NCBI GenBank assembly: GCA_018969425.1
Contig: JAGWYJ010000001.1
Coordinates: 155,450-219,449 of the forward strand
Length of the DNA: 64,000 nt
From: Alphaproteobacteria bacterium
GTDB taxonomy: Bacteria; Pseudomonadota; Alphaproteobacteria; Caulobacterales; Hyphomonadaceae
Direction: 5' to 3'
The position numbers and the translations under genes were made by a program. Positions within the stretch are counted from its first letter, which is position 1. The number at the start of each line of letters is the position of its first letter. The notes under the pieces were generated by a model that saw nothing but the letters and a program-made list of their open reading frames with translations, made no database searches and was not told the origin of the DNA. Below, in pieces: positions 8,745-17,100 of this stretch.

Positions 8745-10835
8745 ATGAATCTTCTCTCAAAGGTTGGGGCGCGACTTTCCGCCCGCCGAAAATCGCCCAA
8801 AAATCCCATGTCCTACGAGACATGGAGAAGCGCTGCGCTGGTGGCCGTTCTGGCCTGGGCTGGCGTCGGGGCGGACAGCCTGTCCTCGGCCAACTACGGC
8901 CCCGAAGAGGCCTATAAGGCGCTCCACCTGTCGGGGCACGAGCCGCTGGTCCTTTGGCTCGCTCTCATCACAGCGCTCACCGTCGTCGTGATTTCACTGG
9001 CTTATGTGCAGGTCATCGCACTCTTTCCGAGCGGAGGGGGGGGCTATCAGGCCGCAACCCGTCTGGTTCACCCTCTGGCGGGTCTGGTGTCGGGCTCCGC
9101 CCTCGTGGTCGACTACGCCCTGACCATCGCCATCTCGGTCGCGGCGGCGTCCGACGCTTTGCTCAGTCTCGCACCGCCTGACTGGCTTCAGTACAAGCCC
9201 TTCGCCCTCGCGGGAGGGCTGGCCCTCCTGCTGACGCTCAATCTCCGGGGAATCAGGGAGTCCATCTCCGTCCTGGCCCCGATCTTTTTCGGCTTCCTCA
9301 TCACGCATGTCGTGCTGATCGGGTTCGGCATCGCGGCCAAGGGCGACGAACTCGTAAGCGCGGTGGTTGAAGCCGAACGCCAGGCGATCGAGGTTACGAC
9401 CGAGACTGGGCTGTGGTCGCTGATCGCCATCATCGCCGGGGCTTATGCAGCAGGTGCGGGGACCTATACAGGGATCGAGGCGCTTTCGAACAATGCTCAC
9501 GCCCTGAAGCCCCCCCGGGCGAAAACGGGCGCCCGCGCTATGGCCCTGATCGCCCTGTCGCTGGCGGTGATCGCGGGCGGGATCATGCTCCTCTACACGG
9601 TCTGGCTTCCCGAGATCGAACCGGGCAAAACCCTGAACGCCATCGTCTTTGAAAGCACGCTTGAACAGCTGTTTCCCGATCAGGAGCTGGCCCGTCAGAT
9701 CGTTCTGACTGTCGCCATGACTTTCGCCGCGGCGCTGCTTCTGGTTGCGGCGAGCTCCGGCTTTCTCGGCGGCCCAGCGGTCCTGGCCTCCATGGCTTAT
9801 GACAAGTGGGCCCCCCACTCCTTCGCTCACCTCTCCAGCAAGCTTGTGGCGCAGAACGGCGTGCTAGCCATGGGCGTCGCCGCTGGCATCCTGCTCACAG
9901 TCACCGGAGGGCTCGTTCACAGCCTCGTGGTTCTCTACTCGATCAACGTCTTCCTGACTTTCAGCCTCTCACTGACAGGGCTCGTCCGGCACGGGATCGC
10001 CCATCGGGGCGAGACAAAAGGCTGGCGTATTCGCCTGTTCATCGCCTGTCTGGCGCTTTGCGTCGCTGTCTCGATCCTGATCACCCTCTTCGTCGCGAAG
10101 TTCTCCCAGGGCGCATGGGCCGCCCTTCTGGTCGCCGGAATGCTGGCGGCATGCGGTTACTGGGTCAGGGACCACTATCGTCGCTTCGACAACGCCATGG
10201 ACCGGACGTTCGAGGATCTGCTGGTCCGTGACCCGGCCGCAGCGGTGGAGCTGCCGAAAAACGCCCGCATGAAACGTCCCGTCGGAATTGTGACGGGACC
10301 TCATGGCGGAGCAGGCCTTCACGCCCTGATGCATGCTCAAAGACTCTTCCGCGGCGGCTTTGACAGCGTCGTCATCATTTCGGCCGGCGAGGTGGACGCT
10401 GAGTGCTATGGCGGACATGAAGCTCTCGAGCGACTGAAACAGCAGGTCGGCGAGAGGTGCGCGAAGATCGTGGCGTGGAGCCGCGACCACGGCATGCCGG
10501 CCCGCGTCTATACAGGGTTTTCAACGGACGCTGTTGAGACCCTCGAACAGCTCTGCCTCAAGGCGAGAGCCGACCATCCGAATGTGGTGTTTGTCGCAAC
10601 ACGCCCTATGACGCGCCCTCACGGCTGGGCTTCAACCCTGCTGCACGGAGGCACTGCGCTCAGTCTTCAGCGCCGACTTCACGCTCATGACGCCCCGCTG
10701 ATCGTCCTCCCGATGCGTGTGGATCTTGGTCCCGATCAGTTCTTCCGCAGAGGACCAAGCCCAGCCATCGCCGAGACGACCTCCCAAAAGGGACGCGACC
10801 ACGGCTCTATCGAAACCCACGAAGGGTCCGGCTGA
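8745..10835 (+). CDS. APC-superfamily permease with soluble C-terminal domain
   Basis: 696 residues from ATG 8745. About 12 hydrophobic segments fill roughly residues 25-500. The first helix region contains GADSLSSANYGPEEAY, a signature of a distinct APC-transporter branch with a broken TM1 helix. GGGGYQAATRLV follows in TM2-3, and an Asn/Gly-rich TM6-7 region (AGAYAAGAGTYTGIEALSNN) follows in the usual place. The last ~190 residues are hydrophilic with alternating beta-strand and helix pattern (PVGIVTGPHGGAGLHALMHA onward) and look like a Rossmann or USP-like regulatory domain. The family imports amino acids or other small cations at the inner membrane. The substrate cannot be told. The start is chosen where the ordinary APC N-terminus begins; the ribosome site there is weak. 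Confidence 0.8.
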   Translation: MNLLSKVGARLSARRKSPKNPMSYETWRSAALVAVLAWAGVGADSLSSANYGPEEAYKALHLSGHEPLVLWLALITALTVVVISLAYVQVIALFPSGGGGYQAATRLVHPLAGLVSGSALVVDYALTIAISVAAASDALLSLAPPDWLQYKPFALAGGLALLLTLNLRGIRESISVLAPIFFGFLITHVVLIGFGIAAKGDELVSAVVEAERQAIEVTTETGLWSLIAIIAGAYAAGAGTYTGIEALSNNAHALKPPRAKTGARAMALIALSLAVIAGGIMLLYTVWLPEIEPGKTLNAIVFESTLEQLFPDQELARQIVLTVAMTFAAALLLVAASSGFLGGPAVLASMAYDKWAPHSFAHLSSKLVAQNGVLAMGVAAGILLTVTGGLVHSLVVLYSINVFLTFSLSLTGLVRHGIAHRGETKGWRIRLFIACLALCVAVSILITLFVAKFSQGAWAALLVAGMLAACGYWVRDHYRRFDNAMDRTFEDLLVRDPAAAVELPKNARMKRPVGIVTGPHGGAGLHALMHAQRLFRGGFDSVVIISAGEVDAECYGGHEALERLKQQVGERCAKIVAWSRDHGMPARVYTGFSTDAVETLEQLCLKARADHPNVVFVATRPMTRPHGWASTLLHGGTALSLQRRLHAHDAPLIVLPMRVDLGPDQFFRRGPSPAIAETTSQKGRDHGSIETHEGSG

Positions 10836-11062
10836 AGCGCGGATCTGCGCTCCCTCACGAGGGCCGCCCCGCTTGCGCCTGTCCGGTGCGATCATAGCAG
10901 GAGCGCCCCCTCCCGTTCGACGCACTACGTCGTCATAGGATCGCCCGCCGGACACCCTCCCCCGCGGGTGCGGCTCGAGCCATTCGACGCTTCGATTTAC
11001 GCCTCATGAAGCGCCCGAGGGCGCCCTTCAGCCTCAACGGTCAGGATCGTGCCGGGCGCACA

Positions 11063-11093
11063 TAAGAAAAGGCCCGGCCGAGAGGCCGGGCCC
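11063..11093 (-). terminator. Intrinsic terminator of the TonB/TPR operon
   Basis: A perfect 9-bp stem (GGCCCGGCC at 11071-11079 with GGCCGGGCC at 11084-11092) and a 4-base loop are followed, reading the minus strand, by a TTTTCTTA tract. It lies 26 bp after the stop of the TPR gene and ends that transcript. Confidence 0.9.
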
Positions 11094-11118
11094 AGACATC
11101 TTACGCCCGTCGGGAACC

Positions 11119-12399
11119 TCAGAGCTTCGAAATGGCGATCCAGTTCTTCGCCAGAACCGCCGCGCCATTGTCGCCCTTCACCTCAGCCCACGTCTTGCGA
11201 GCGTCGTCTTTCTTGCCCGCCTTGAACTGAGCGATTCCGAGACGAAGCTTGGCGAGCGCCACCTGGCCCTCATCCATTCCGCCCTTGGCGAGCCCCTTGG
11301 TGATCAGATCGATCGCCTTGGCGGTGTCGCCTGTGGTCATGTACCCTTCGCCCGTGTCGACGAACATCATCCCTGTCGGAGCCGTGGCGGCTTCTTTTTC
11401 CGACTGAGCCAAATCGCCAGCCGCGTCAGACTTTGCGCCGGCCTGAGCCTGAGCATAGAGGCGCTTGTTGCGCTCCGCATTCTTGTCCGAGGCCCCGCCG
11501 ATGGCTCCAGATTTGATGAGCGGCGCGAAGATCTTCTCCGCTTCGGCTGGCAAGCCGCGAGAGAGAGCCTGCTCGCCCATGGCCAGCTGCTCTTCCTGCT
11601 TGAGGTCGACCTTCGCCGCCACCAGAGCCCGGAAGACGTCCAGCTGTGTCTGGGTGCGGTTATACTTCGGCTCCTTCGTCGCCCGCTCAACAAGAGCGCG
11701 CCAGTAGAGCTCCTTGGGATACTCGCCTGCAACACGCTCAAGAGCGGCGTAATAACCGTCCATGTTCTTGTTGTCGAAGTGAGCCTTCATGATGATGTTG
11801 TAGAGCTTCTCGCTTGGCTTCTTGCCTTCCGAGCGAGACTGATCGATCGCCTTCTGACCGAACGAAACCGCTTCCTGATAGTTCTTGACCTTCAAGGCCG
11901 AGCTTGAGAGATAGGCGTACTGATCGGACGAACCGCCGTACTCGATCACGAAAGCTTTCGTGAGAGACTCAGCCTTCGCTTCCTGGCCCATGACCGCGTA
12001 GGTGCCGGCGATGGTCGCCTTGTGACGCTTGGCGGTCGCCGCGTCGACGCCAAGGGCCAGCTGAGCCTCCAGCGATTTCACCAGTCCCGCATTGTTTTTC
12101 ATGTTGGCGTAGATAGCGGTGCGGAACTGCTCGACGCCAAGCTTCTCCTGCGGGGCCTTGGCGAAAGGCGCAGCCGCGTCCACCTTGACAAGAGCGTCAG
12201 CGAATTTCCCAGCCTGCATGAGCGCCTGAGCCTCACCCATGGGCTTCGCAAATTCCGGAGACGACTTCACCTGCTTCGGCGCCTGCGCGATCGCCGTCGG
12301 CGCAAAAACCGTCCCGGCCGCCACGACCCCGAATACCGACATTAGGCCGAGCCCGACGGCCGGAAGGCCGGAGCGAAGCGACGAGCTGAACGAGTTCAT
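11119..12399 (-). CDS. Periplasmic TPR-repeat protein of the TonB-ExbBD operon
   Basis: 426 residues from ATG 12399, preceded by a strong GGAGG site. An N-terminal signal peptide (hydrophobic 12-32, AxA site at TAIAQA) sends it to the periplasm. The mature protein is nearly all helical, Ala/Lys-rich, with degenerate tetratricopeptide-like repeats (for example AQALMQAGKFADALVKVD and DLITKGLAKGGMDEGQVALA). Its position as the last gene after tonB, exbB and two exbD genes matches a layout known in several alpha- and gammaproteobacteria, where the TPR partner is presumed to scaffold the energy-transducing complex or its receptors. The direct function is unproved. It may be transcribed both from the operon promoter and from its own, since a hairpin and a promoter-like pair precede it. 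Confidence 0.78.
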   Translation of the reverse strand: MNSFSSSLRSGLPAVGLGLMSVFGVVAAGTVFAPTAIAQAPKQVKSSPEFAKPMGEAQALMQAGKFADALVKVDAAAPFAKAPQEKLGVEQFRTAIYANMKNNAGLVKSLEAQLALGVDAATAKRHKATIAGTYAVMGQEAKAESLTKAFVIEYGGSSDQYAYLSSSALKVKNYQEAVSFGQKAIDQSRSEGKKPSEKLYNIIMKAHFDNKNMDGYYAALERVAGEYPKELYWRALVERATKEPKYNRTQTQLDVFRALVAAKVDLKQEEQLAMGEQALSRGLPAEAEKIFAPLIKSGAIGGASDKNAERNKRLYAQAQAGAKSDAAGDLAQSEKEAATAPTGMMFVDTGEGYMTTGDTAKAIDLITKGLAKGGMDEGQVALAKLRLGIAQFKAGKKDDARKTWAEVKGDNGAAVLAKNWIAISKL

Positions 12400-12422
12400 G
12401 CGAAACCTCCACTTATCGTCTC

Positions 12423-12451
12423 AATATAGGCGACCGACATGCGGCCGCAAA
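12423..12451 (-). promoter_or_regulatory. Possible internal promoter for the TPR gene
   Basis: Reading the minus strand, a TTTGCG box (12446-12451) and a TATATT box (12423-12428) are separated by exactly 17 bases and lie 24 bases before the TPR start codon. The -10 is good and the -35 is weak. Together with the hairpin upstream it suggests separate expression of the TPR gene. Confidence 0.35.
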
Positions 12452-12475
12452 GTCAGGATTACACCCCAGTCACAT

Positions 12476-12504
12476 GAACGGCGCCCGAATGAAAGGCGCC
12501 GTTC
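12476..12504 (-). terminator. Perfect 10-bp hairpin between exbD2 and the TPR gene
   Basis: GAACGGCGCC (12476-12485) pairs perfectly with GGCGCCGTTC (12495-12504) around a 9-base loop. It lies 30 bp after the exbD2 stop. There is no U-tract, so it is more likely an attenuator or an RNA processing/stability element that lowers or separates TPR expression than a full terminator. Confidence 0.5.
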
Positions 12505-12534
12505 CCGTGACTTCAATCAGAACAGATCCAGCGG

Positions 12535-12957
12535 CTACTGAGTGCCCCCGATGATCCCCAGCTTGGTCAGACCCAGACGCTGTGCGGACGCCATAACGGC
12601 GGCTACCTGCTTGTACTTCGCGAGACGATGAGGCTCGATATGAATCTCGGGCTGCTCGCCACGCTGGGCTTCGACCATCATATTCTGCTCCATCGTCGCG
12701 CGATCGACGACCGAGCCGTTCCAGTAGATCGACCCGTCGAAATCCACGATGATCCGAACCGGCTCGATCGGGTTCTCAGGCGGGGGAGGAGCATCCGGCG
12801 GCGGGGGCCGCGGGGTGTCCAGTTTCACCGCATGACGCTGGGGCGGAATGGTGATGATCAACATGATCAGCAGCACCAGCATCACATCGATAAGAGGCGT
12901 AGTATTAATTTCCGAAAGCGGTTCGCCTTCCGCCTGCGCACCGACCTGCATTGCCAT
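12535..12957 (-). CDS. exbD: ExbD-family biopolymer transport protein (second copy)
   Basis: 140 residues with one N-terminal membrane helix (about 25-43) and a periplasmic C-terminal domain. The membrane helix contains the conserved proton-handling Asp in INTTPLIDVMLVLLIMLI, and a Pro-rich spacer follows (RPPPPDAPPPPENP). ExbD forms the inner-membrane proton channel with ExbB and drives TonB. This copy differs from its neighbour in the Pro-rich linker and shorter tail, so the two probably form a heteromeric or alternative complex. It lies 33 bp after the first exbD and was presumably made by duplication. The hairpin after its stop separates it from the TPR gene. Confidence 0.92.
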   Translation of the reverse strand: MAMQVGAQAEGEPLSEINTTPLIDVMLVLLIMLIITIPPQRHAVKLDTPRPPPPDAPPPPENPIEPVRIIVDFDGSIYWNGSVVDRATMEQNMMVEAQRGEQPEIHIEPHRLAKYKQVAAVMASAQRLGLTKLGIIGGTQ

Positions 12958-12990
12958 CGTTCATACTCCAGCGCGAACTGCGCAGTTCCA

Positions 12991-13437
12991 CTAATACCCG
13001 CCGCCGCCCGGCTTCTTGGTGATGAAGCCGATCTTGGCTATGCCCGCCTTCTGCGCCGCTTCAACGACCCGACCGACATTGTGATACTCCGTCTCCTGGT
13101 CGCCGCGGATATGAACCTCGGGCTGAGGCACAATCACCGCCGCCTGGCGAAGACGAGACATCAACTCTTCCTCATCAGGCAGACGGTACTGATTCCAGTA
13201 CACGTTGCCCTGAGTGTCGACCGAGAGGTTCACGTTCTCAGGCCTGGTGATAACAGCCTGGTTCCGTTCCTCCGGAAGCTCCACCTCGACCGTTCCGACC
13301 ACAACCGGAACGGTGATGAGGAAGATGATGAGCATCACGAGCATAATGTCGACGAGCGGCGTCGTGTTGATCGAGGAGTTCAGAGGGGTCTCCTCCTCCT
13401 CGATCAGCTGAATTCCGCCGTTTGATTCGCTCGACAT
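12991..13437 (-). CDS. exbD: ExbD-family biopolymer transport protein (first copy)
   Basis: 148 residues with a single N-terminal transmembrane helix. It bears the essential Asp in SINTTPLVDIMLVMLIIFLI (about residues 22-41), which couples proton flow to TonB. The periplasmic domain follows, ending in a Gly-rich tail (KKPGGGGY). It starts 11 bp after the exbB stop, so the two are co-translated neighbours of one operon. An acidic cytoplasmic N-terminus (QLIEEEETPLN) is typical of this operon type. The role is part of the ExbB-ExbD motor in the inner membrane. The presence of two ExbD genes suggests specialised or mixed motors, but which assembles with which cannot be inferred. Confidence 0.93.
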   Translation of the reverse strand: MSSESNGGIQLIEEEETPLNSSINTTPLVDIMLVMLIIFLITVPVVVGTVEVELPEERNQAVITRPENVNLSVDTQGNVYWNQYRLPDEEELMSRLRQAAVIVPQPEVHIRGDQETEYHNVGRVVEAAQKAGIAKIGFITKKPGGGGY

Positions 13438-13448
13438 TGACTATCCCC

Positions 13449-14342
13449 TCAGGCTTTGGCCGAAGAGGCCATCAGCTTCTCGACGTCATAGGCGAAGTGC
13501 CGAGCTGCGTCAGAGATGCCTTTGTTGCGACGTCCCAGAAGGTTGTAGAAGATAACCGCAGGAACGGCGACGGCCAGACCGATGGCGGTCATGATCAGCG
13601 CTTCACCCACAGGACCCGCAACCTTCTCGATGGACGCATCGCCCGTCAGACCAATGCGAACCAGAGCGTTCACGATACCCCAGACGGTTCCGAAGAGACC
13701 GACGAAGGGGCAGATCGAACCAACGGTGGCGAGGAAGGCCATGCCGGCCTGAAGTCGAGAGTTGACCCGCTCCAGCTCAATACCCACCTGGTGCGAGGTC
13801 CGATCGCCGCGGCTGATGCGAGCTCCGAGGCCCGCCTGCGCGCTGTTCGCCTGAGCAATCGCGCCTTCCGCGATGTTCCGGAATGCGCTCTTCTCGCCAA
13901 GCGCCTCAAGACCATCGTCAAGAGAGCCGGCCTCCCAGAACCCGCCAAGCTTCTTGACCTGGCCGTTCAGGATGTTCTGATCGATGACCTTGGTCGCGGC
14001 GATGTAAATCGTTCCGGAGAACATCACGATCATGATGATGAGAGTGGAGCGAGCGACGACATCGCCCTGAGCCCACATACCCTGAATACTGAAGGGGTTG
14101 TGAGCTTCCTCAGCACCCTCTTCCGCCGCGGGCTCTTCCGTTGTCGTCAGAGGAGCCGGCGCAGCCGCTTCCTCAGTGACGCCCGGAATAGCTGTGTCGA
14201 CATCCACCGCCGGAGCGGATTCAGCCGGGGGGGTCTGAGCGATCGCGCCTACGGGCAGGAAAGCCAGGGCCAGTGCTGCGACCAGAAATCTCACCGGAGA
14301 GCCCCGCCGCGAAGGACCATCACCGAAGTACGCCGTGTTCAT
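13449..14342 (-). CDS. exbB: ExbB-family/MotA-TolQ-ExbB proton channel protein with long N-terminal extension
   Basis: 297 residues. A signal-like helix (residues 18-36, ending AIAQ) is followed by an acidic Ala/Pro/Glu-rich periplasmic segment to about residue 82. The channel domain follows, with three TM helices (about 100-120, 205-230 and 245-270). The signatures AFLATVGSICPFVGLFGTVWG and EALIMTAIGLAVAVPAV are diagnostic of ExbB/TolQ/MotA proteins. It forms the pentameric scaffold around ExbD for TonB energisation. The N-terminal extension is common in this operon type and longer than E. coli ExbB. AGGAAG precedes the ATG at 14342. It is co-transcribed with the two exbD genes downstream, and tonB lies 153 bp upstream. 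Confidence 0.93.
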   Translation of the reverse strand: MNTAYFGDGPSRRGSPVRFLVAALALAFLPVGAIAQTPPAESAPAVDVDTAIPGVTEEAAAPAPLTTTEEPAAEEGAEEAHNPFSIQGMWAQGDVVARSTLIIMIVMFSGTIYIAATKVIDQNILNGQVKKLGGFWEAGSLDDGLEALGEKSAFRNIAEGAIAQANSAQAGLGARISRGDRTSHQVGIELERVNSRLQAGMAFLATVGSICPFVGLFGTVWGIVNALVRIGLTGDASIEKVAGPVGEALIMTAIGLAVAVPAVIFYNLLGRRNKGISDAARHFAYDVEKLMASSAKA

Positions 14343-14495
14343 AGTCTTCCTCTCCTCAAACGGGTCGCCCCGTGTCTATCACCCGCCGCTATGAGACTTC
14401 TGTTATTGTCTCAACCGGCCAGTTTCCAAAAAACCACACTAGTCGATAGCGCCAGAACTTCCACCCCAATCAATCGGGGAGAACTCTCAGTCCGA

Positions 14496-15146
14496 TCAGT
14501 CCTCCAGCTCCCACACAATCGTGAGCTGATGCGGCGGGTCGCAGAAGGCCACCGACTTACCGGTCGAATCCTTGGCGGGATCAAGCCGGGTCCGGGGAAG
14601 CCCCTTCACGGTCGCCTCGTCGAGACGGGGGAAGCCGCTCGACTTCAGCAGCTGAACGTTTGTCATTCGGCCGGTCGCATCGACACACACCGAAACCGTC
14701 ACTTCGCCCTCTTCCTTCGCCCTCTGTGACGCAGGGGGGTATTCAGGCTTTTCGAAGCGTCGGCCGACCGACGGCCGAGACACGATCGTCACAACGGGCG
14801 CCGGCGGAGGCGCAGGACGAACCACCGGCGGGGGAGCCGGCCTGGCCACCTGCTGAACCTGCGTGATCGCAGTGGGCGGCGGCGGGGTATCGAACACGAA
14901 TTCAGGCAGGATGACCTGCGGAGGCGGAGGCGGCAACTCGACGTCCACCGGCGGCGGCGGCGGCGGCTCCTCGTCAGGCGTTTCCGGTTCCTCGATGATC
15001 ACCACTTCGGTCTCGGTCAGCTTGTTGACGATCTGCATGCCCAGACCCGTCGCGAGACCATATCCCACAAGGGCATTGATCAGGATCACAGCGCCGATCC
15101 CGACATAACGAGTAGTCTTAGGTGGCTGCTTAGTCGCGTAATACAT
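14496..15146 (-). CDS. tonB: TonB family energy-transducing protein
   Basis: 216 residues from ATG 15146, chosen because GAGAGAC precedes it and the charged N-terminus leads straight into the membrane helix (about 15-38); an upstream in-frame start would add an unlikely basic tail. The periplasmic part contains an acidic Glu/Pro stretch and several polyproline blocks (PPPPPPVDVELPPPPP and similar). The C-terminal domain runs from about residue 125 with the TonB_C pattern (YPPASQRAKEEGEVTVSVCV, then GFPRLDEATVKGL). TonB links the ExbB-ExbD motor to outer-membrane TonB-dependent receptors and powers uptake of iron chelates, B12 or carbohydrates. It is first in the minus-strand operon with exbB, two exbD genes and the TPR gene. 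Two Cys in the C-terminal domain may form a disulfide. Confidence 0.93.
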   Translation of the reverse strand: MYYATKQPPKTTRYVGIGAVILINALVGYGLATGLGMQIVNKLTETEVVIIEEPETPDEEPPPPPPVDVELPPPPPQVILPEFVFDTPPPPTAITQVQQVARPAPPPVVRPAPPPAPVVTIVSRPSVGRRFEKPEYPPASQRAKEEGEVTVSVCVDATGRMTNVQLLKSSGFPRLDEATVKGLPRTRLDPAKDSTGKSVAFCDPPHQLTIVWELED

Positions 15147-15513
15147 CTGTCTCTCGCTCTCGACGCCCCTAGGTTCACTTCCCCGGCCTTTGGCCTGACG
15201 GAACGTGAAGTACAAAATTTATGCCTTCGTTTTGGCCTAAGCGCCAGCCTCGGAATTGTGAATTTTACAGCACAGCGCGCGCACAACCTCACCAATCCCA
15301 CAATGGAGACCAGCGTTGCGGCCGGGGTCTTGAACGCGATGGTCCGTTTCGGATCTATCGCATACGTCGAGGTTGGAGCCGACGACCCTCTGTTACTTCG
15401 CGATATGCTTTCCCAAGTCAGCCTTTGTCAACGCAAGGCTAACGACGGCGCCAAAACTTTATCTCCCTGAATCAACGCTTTTCCCTCTGGCGCCTAAATG
15501 TCGCGGCGCCGGA
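15147..15513. other. Intergenic region between dctA-like gene and tonB
   Basis: This 367-bp gap must contain the promoter of the tonB operon, read on the minus strand. AT-rich stretches near 15211-15225 and 15258-15272 are the best candidates, but no clean -35/-10 pair was assigned. An inverted GGCGCC pair at 15490-15511 just after the symporter stop has no U-tract. No gene is supported. Confidence 0.35.
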
Positions 15514-16764
15514 TTAGAGAATGTGGGGCTCGGGGTCCTTCGTCTGACCGTCCAAAAGGCCCTCCCACTTTGCGATCACAGCGCAGGCTATGGAGTTGCC
15601 GATCACATTCGTCGCGGTCCGGCCCATATCCATGAAGGCGTCCACGGCCAGCACCAGGGCGATCGCCTCAGTTGGGAGGCCGAAGGCCGGCAATGTCGCG
15701 GAAATCACCACCAGAGACGCGCGCGGCACCCCCGCAATACCTTTGGAAGTAACCATCAGGAGCAAAAGCATAAGGATTTGCTGACTGATGGAAATCTCAA
15801 TTCCCATGGCCTGCGCGATGAACAATGTCGCGAAGGTGCAGTACATCATCGATCCGTCGAGATTGAAGGAGTATCCCAGCGGCAGCACGAATGAAACGAC
15901 GCGATTGGGGACCCCAAATTTCTCGAGCTGCTCGAGAAGTTTAGGATAGGCGGCTTCAGAACTCGCTGTCGAGAATGCGAGCAGACCCGGCTCTCGCACC
16001 ATCGCCAGAAGACGGAAGACCTTGGGTCCAAGTACGATAAAACCAGCGAGTATCAACAATCCCCAAAGAACGCCCAATGCGATGAAGAACGAGCCGACCA
16101 GCCGGCCGTAATCGGCGATGACCGACAGGCCCTGAACCGAGACCACGACCGCCAAAGCTGCGAAAACCGCCGCCGGCGCGGTCGCCATGACATAACCCGT
16201 GATCTTCAGCATCACCTGCGCCGACTGTTCGAGAAGTTCGGTCACACGGGCTGTTCTCGCCCCTAGGGCCTGCAGCGCCACTCCGAGGAAGAGCGAAAAG
16301 ACGACAATCTGCAGAATTTCGTTGCGCGCCATGGCGTCTGCAATCGAGACGGGAAAAACGTGCGTCATGAACTCCTTGAGAGAGAAATTCGTTTCAGGCA
16401 GGGACGCGCCTGCCGCAACCTGAGCCATCGAAGGGTCGAACCCCACTCCGGGCTGGAGCACGTTCACCATAATGAGACCCAGCCCCAGGGAGATCACCGA
16501 CGCCGTCAGGAACCAGGCCATTGTCCGAAAGCCGATCCGCCCGAGACTTCCTCCGCCAAGATGAGCAATACCCACCGAGAGGGTCGTCAGGACCAGCGGG
16601 GCGATGATCATCTTGATCATGCGCAGGAAAACGTCCGAGATGATCTTCAGGTAACCTGCGATTTCAGCAGCCATTTCCGGCGTCTGGGTCTGATGAACCA
16701 GAGCGCCGACGGCGACGCCCAGCACCATTGCAGCCAAAATGCTTATGAAAATCAGCCTGTTCAT
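15514..16764 (-). CDS. Dicarboxylate/amino acid:cation symporter (DAACS, DctA/GltP-like)
   Basis: 416 residues with 8 membrane helices plus re-entrant loops. Early helices contain FLRMIKMIIAPLVLTTLSVGI, the classic DAACS motif. The substrate-binding region has FSTASSEAAYPKLLEQLEKFGVPNRV, a version of the serine-rich hairpin. The NLDGSMMYCTFATLFIAQA motif binds cations, and the C-terminal AVDAFMDMGRTATNVIGNSIA contains the conserved substrate- and Na-binding Asp/Asn residues. It imports C4-dicarboxylates or glutamate/aspartate with Na+ or H+ across the inner membrane. It is divergent from the M19 dipeptidase over a 336-bp gap, so peptide-derived acidic amino acids are plausible substrates. Sequence alone does not decide between acids. 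Confidence 0.9.
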   Translation of the reverse strand: MNRLIFISILAAMVLGVAVGALVHQTQTPEMAAEIAGYLKIISDVFLRMIKMIIAPLVLTTLSVGIAHLGGGSLGRIGFRTMAWFLTASVISLGLGLIMVNVLQPGVGFDPSMAQVAAGASLPETNFSLKEFMTHVFPVSIADAMARNEILQIVVFSLFLGVALQALGARTARVTELLEQSAQVMLKITGYVMATAPAAVFAALAVVVSVQGLSVIADYGRLVGSFFIALGVLWGLLILAGFIVLGPKVFRLLAMVREPGLLAFSTASSEAAYPKLLEQLEKFGVPNRVVSFVLPLGYSFNLDGSMMYCTFATLFIAQAMGIEISISQQILMLLLLMVTSKGIAGVPRASLVVISATLPAFGLPTEAIALVLAVDAFMDMGRTATNVIGNSIACAVIAKWEGLLDGQTKDPEPHIL

Positions 16765-17100
16765 CTGGCGCTCTCCCTCGTGCCTCTCCTTTCATAGCAC
16801 GCGTCGCCTGCCTGAACACCTTCAGTGCGTCCCCGAATAAAGGCCCCCATCCGGTGAGATGCGCAGGCGGAATAAGCGCGGCGATCGGGCTGTAGCCGCC
16901 GATGAGAGGCGGACGCCCGCAGATAAATAAAAAGTGATCAGGTCCCGGGTGGGATCGTCCGGCCAGCCGGTCAAAACCCGCCCCTGAGGGGCATGGACTG
17001 CGCGAGCGGTGGACAGCCGCCGCCTAAGATGGTGATGATCGCGTCAGGGCGGCAGCCGCGAGGAGCGGGACGACCGGCCGCATGAAAGGGTCCCAGCTCC
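16765..17100. promoter_or_regulatory. Divergent intergenic region (symporter / M19 dipeptidase)
   Basis: 336 bp between divergent genes, so both promoters lie here. A small perfect hairpin GCCCC-TGA-GGGGC occupies 16980-16992. An AT-rich patch (AGATAAATAAAAAG, 16920-16933) is the best candidate promoter region. No gene is supported. Confidence 0.35.

Noticed and set aside
10632..10955. A 107-codon minus-strand frame over the permease 3' end.
   Set aside because: Antisense to the permease coding region, no domain, no ribosome site.
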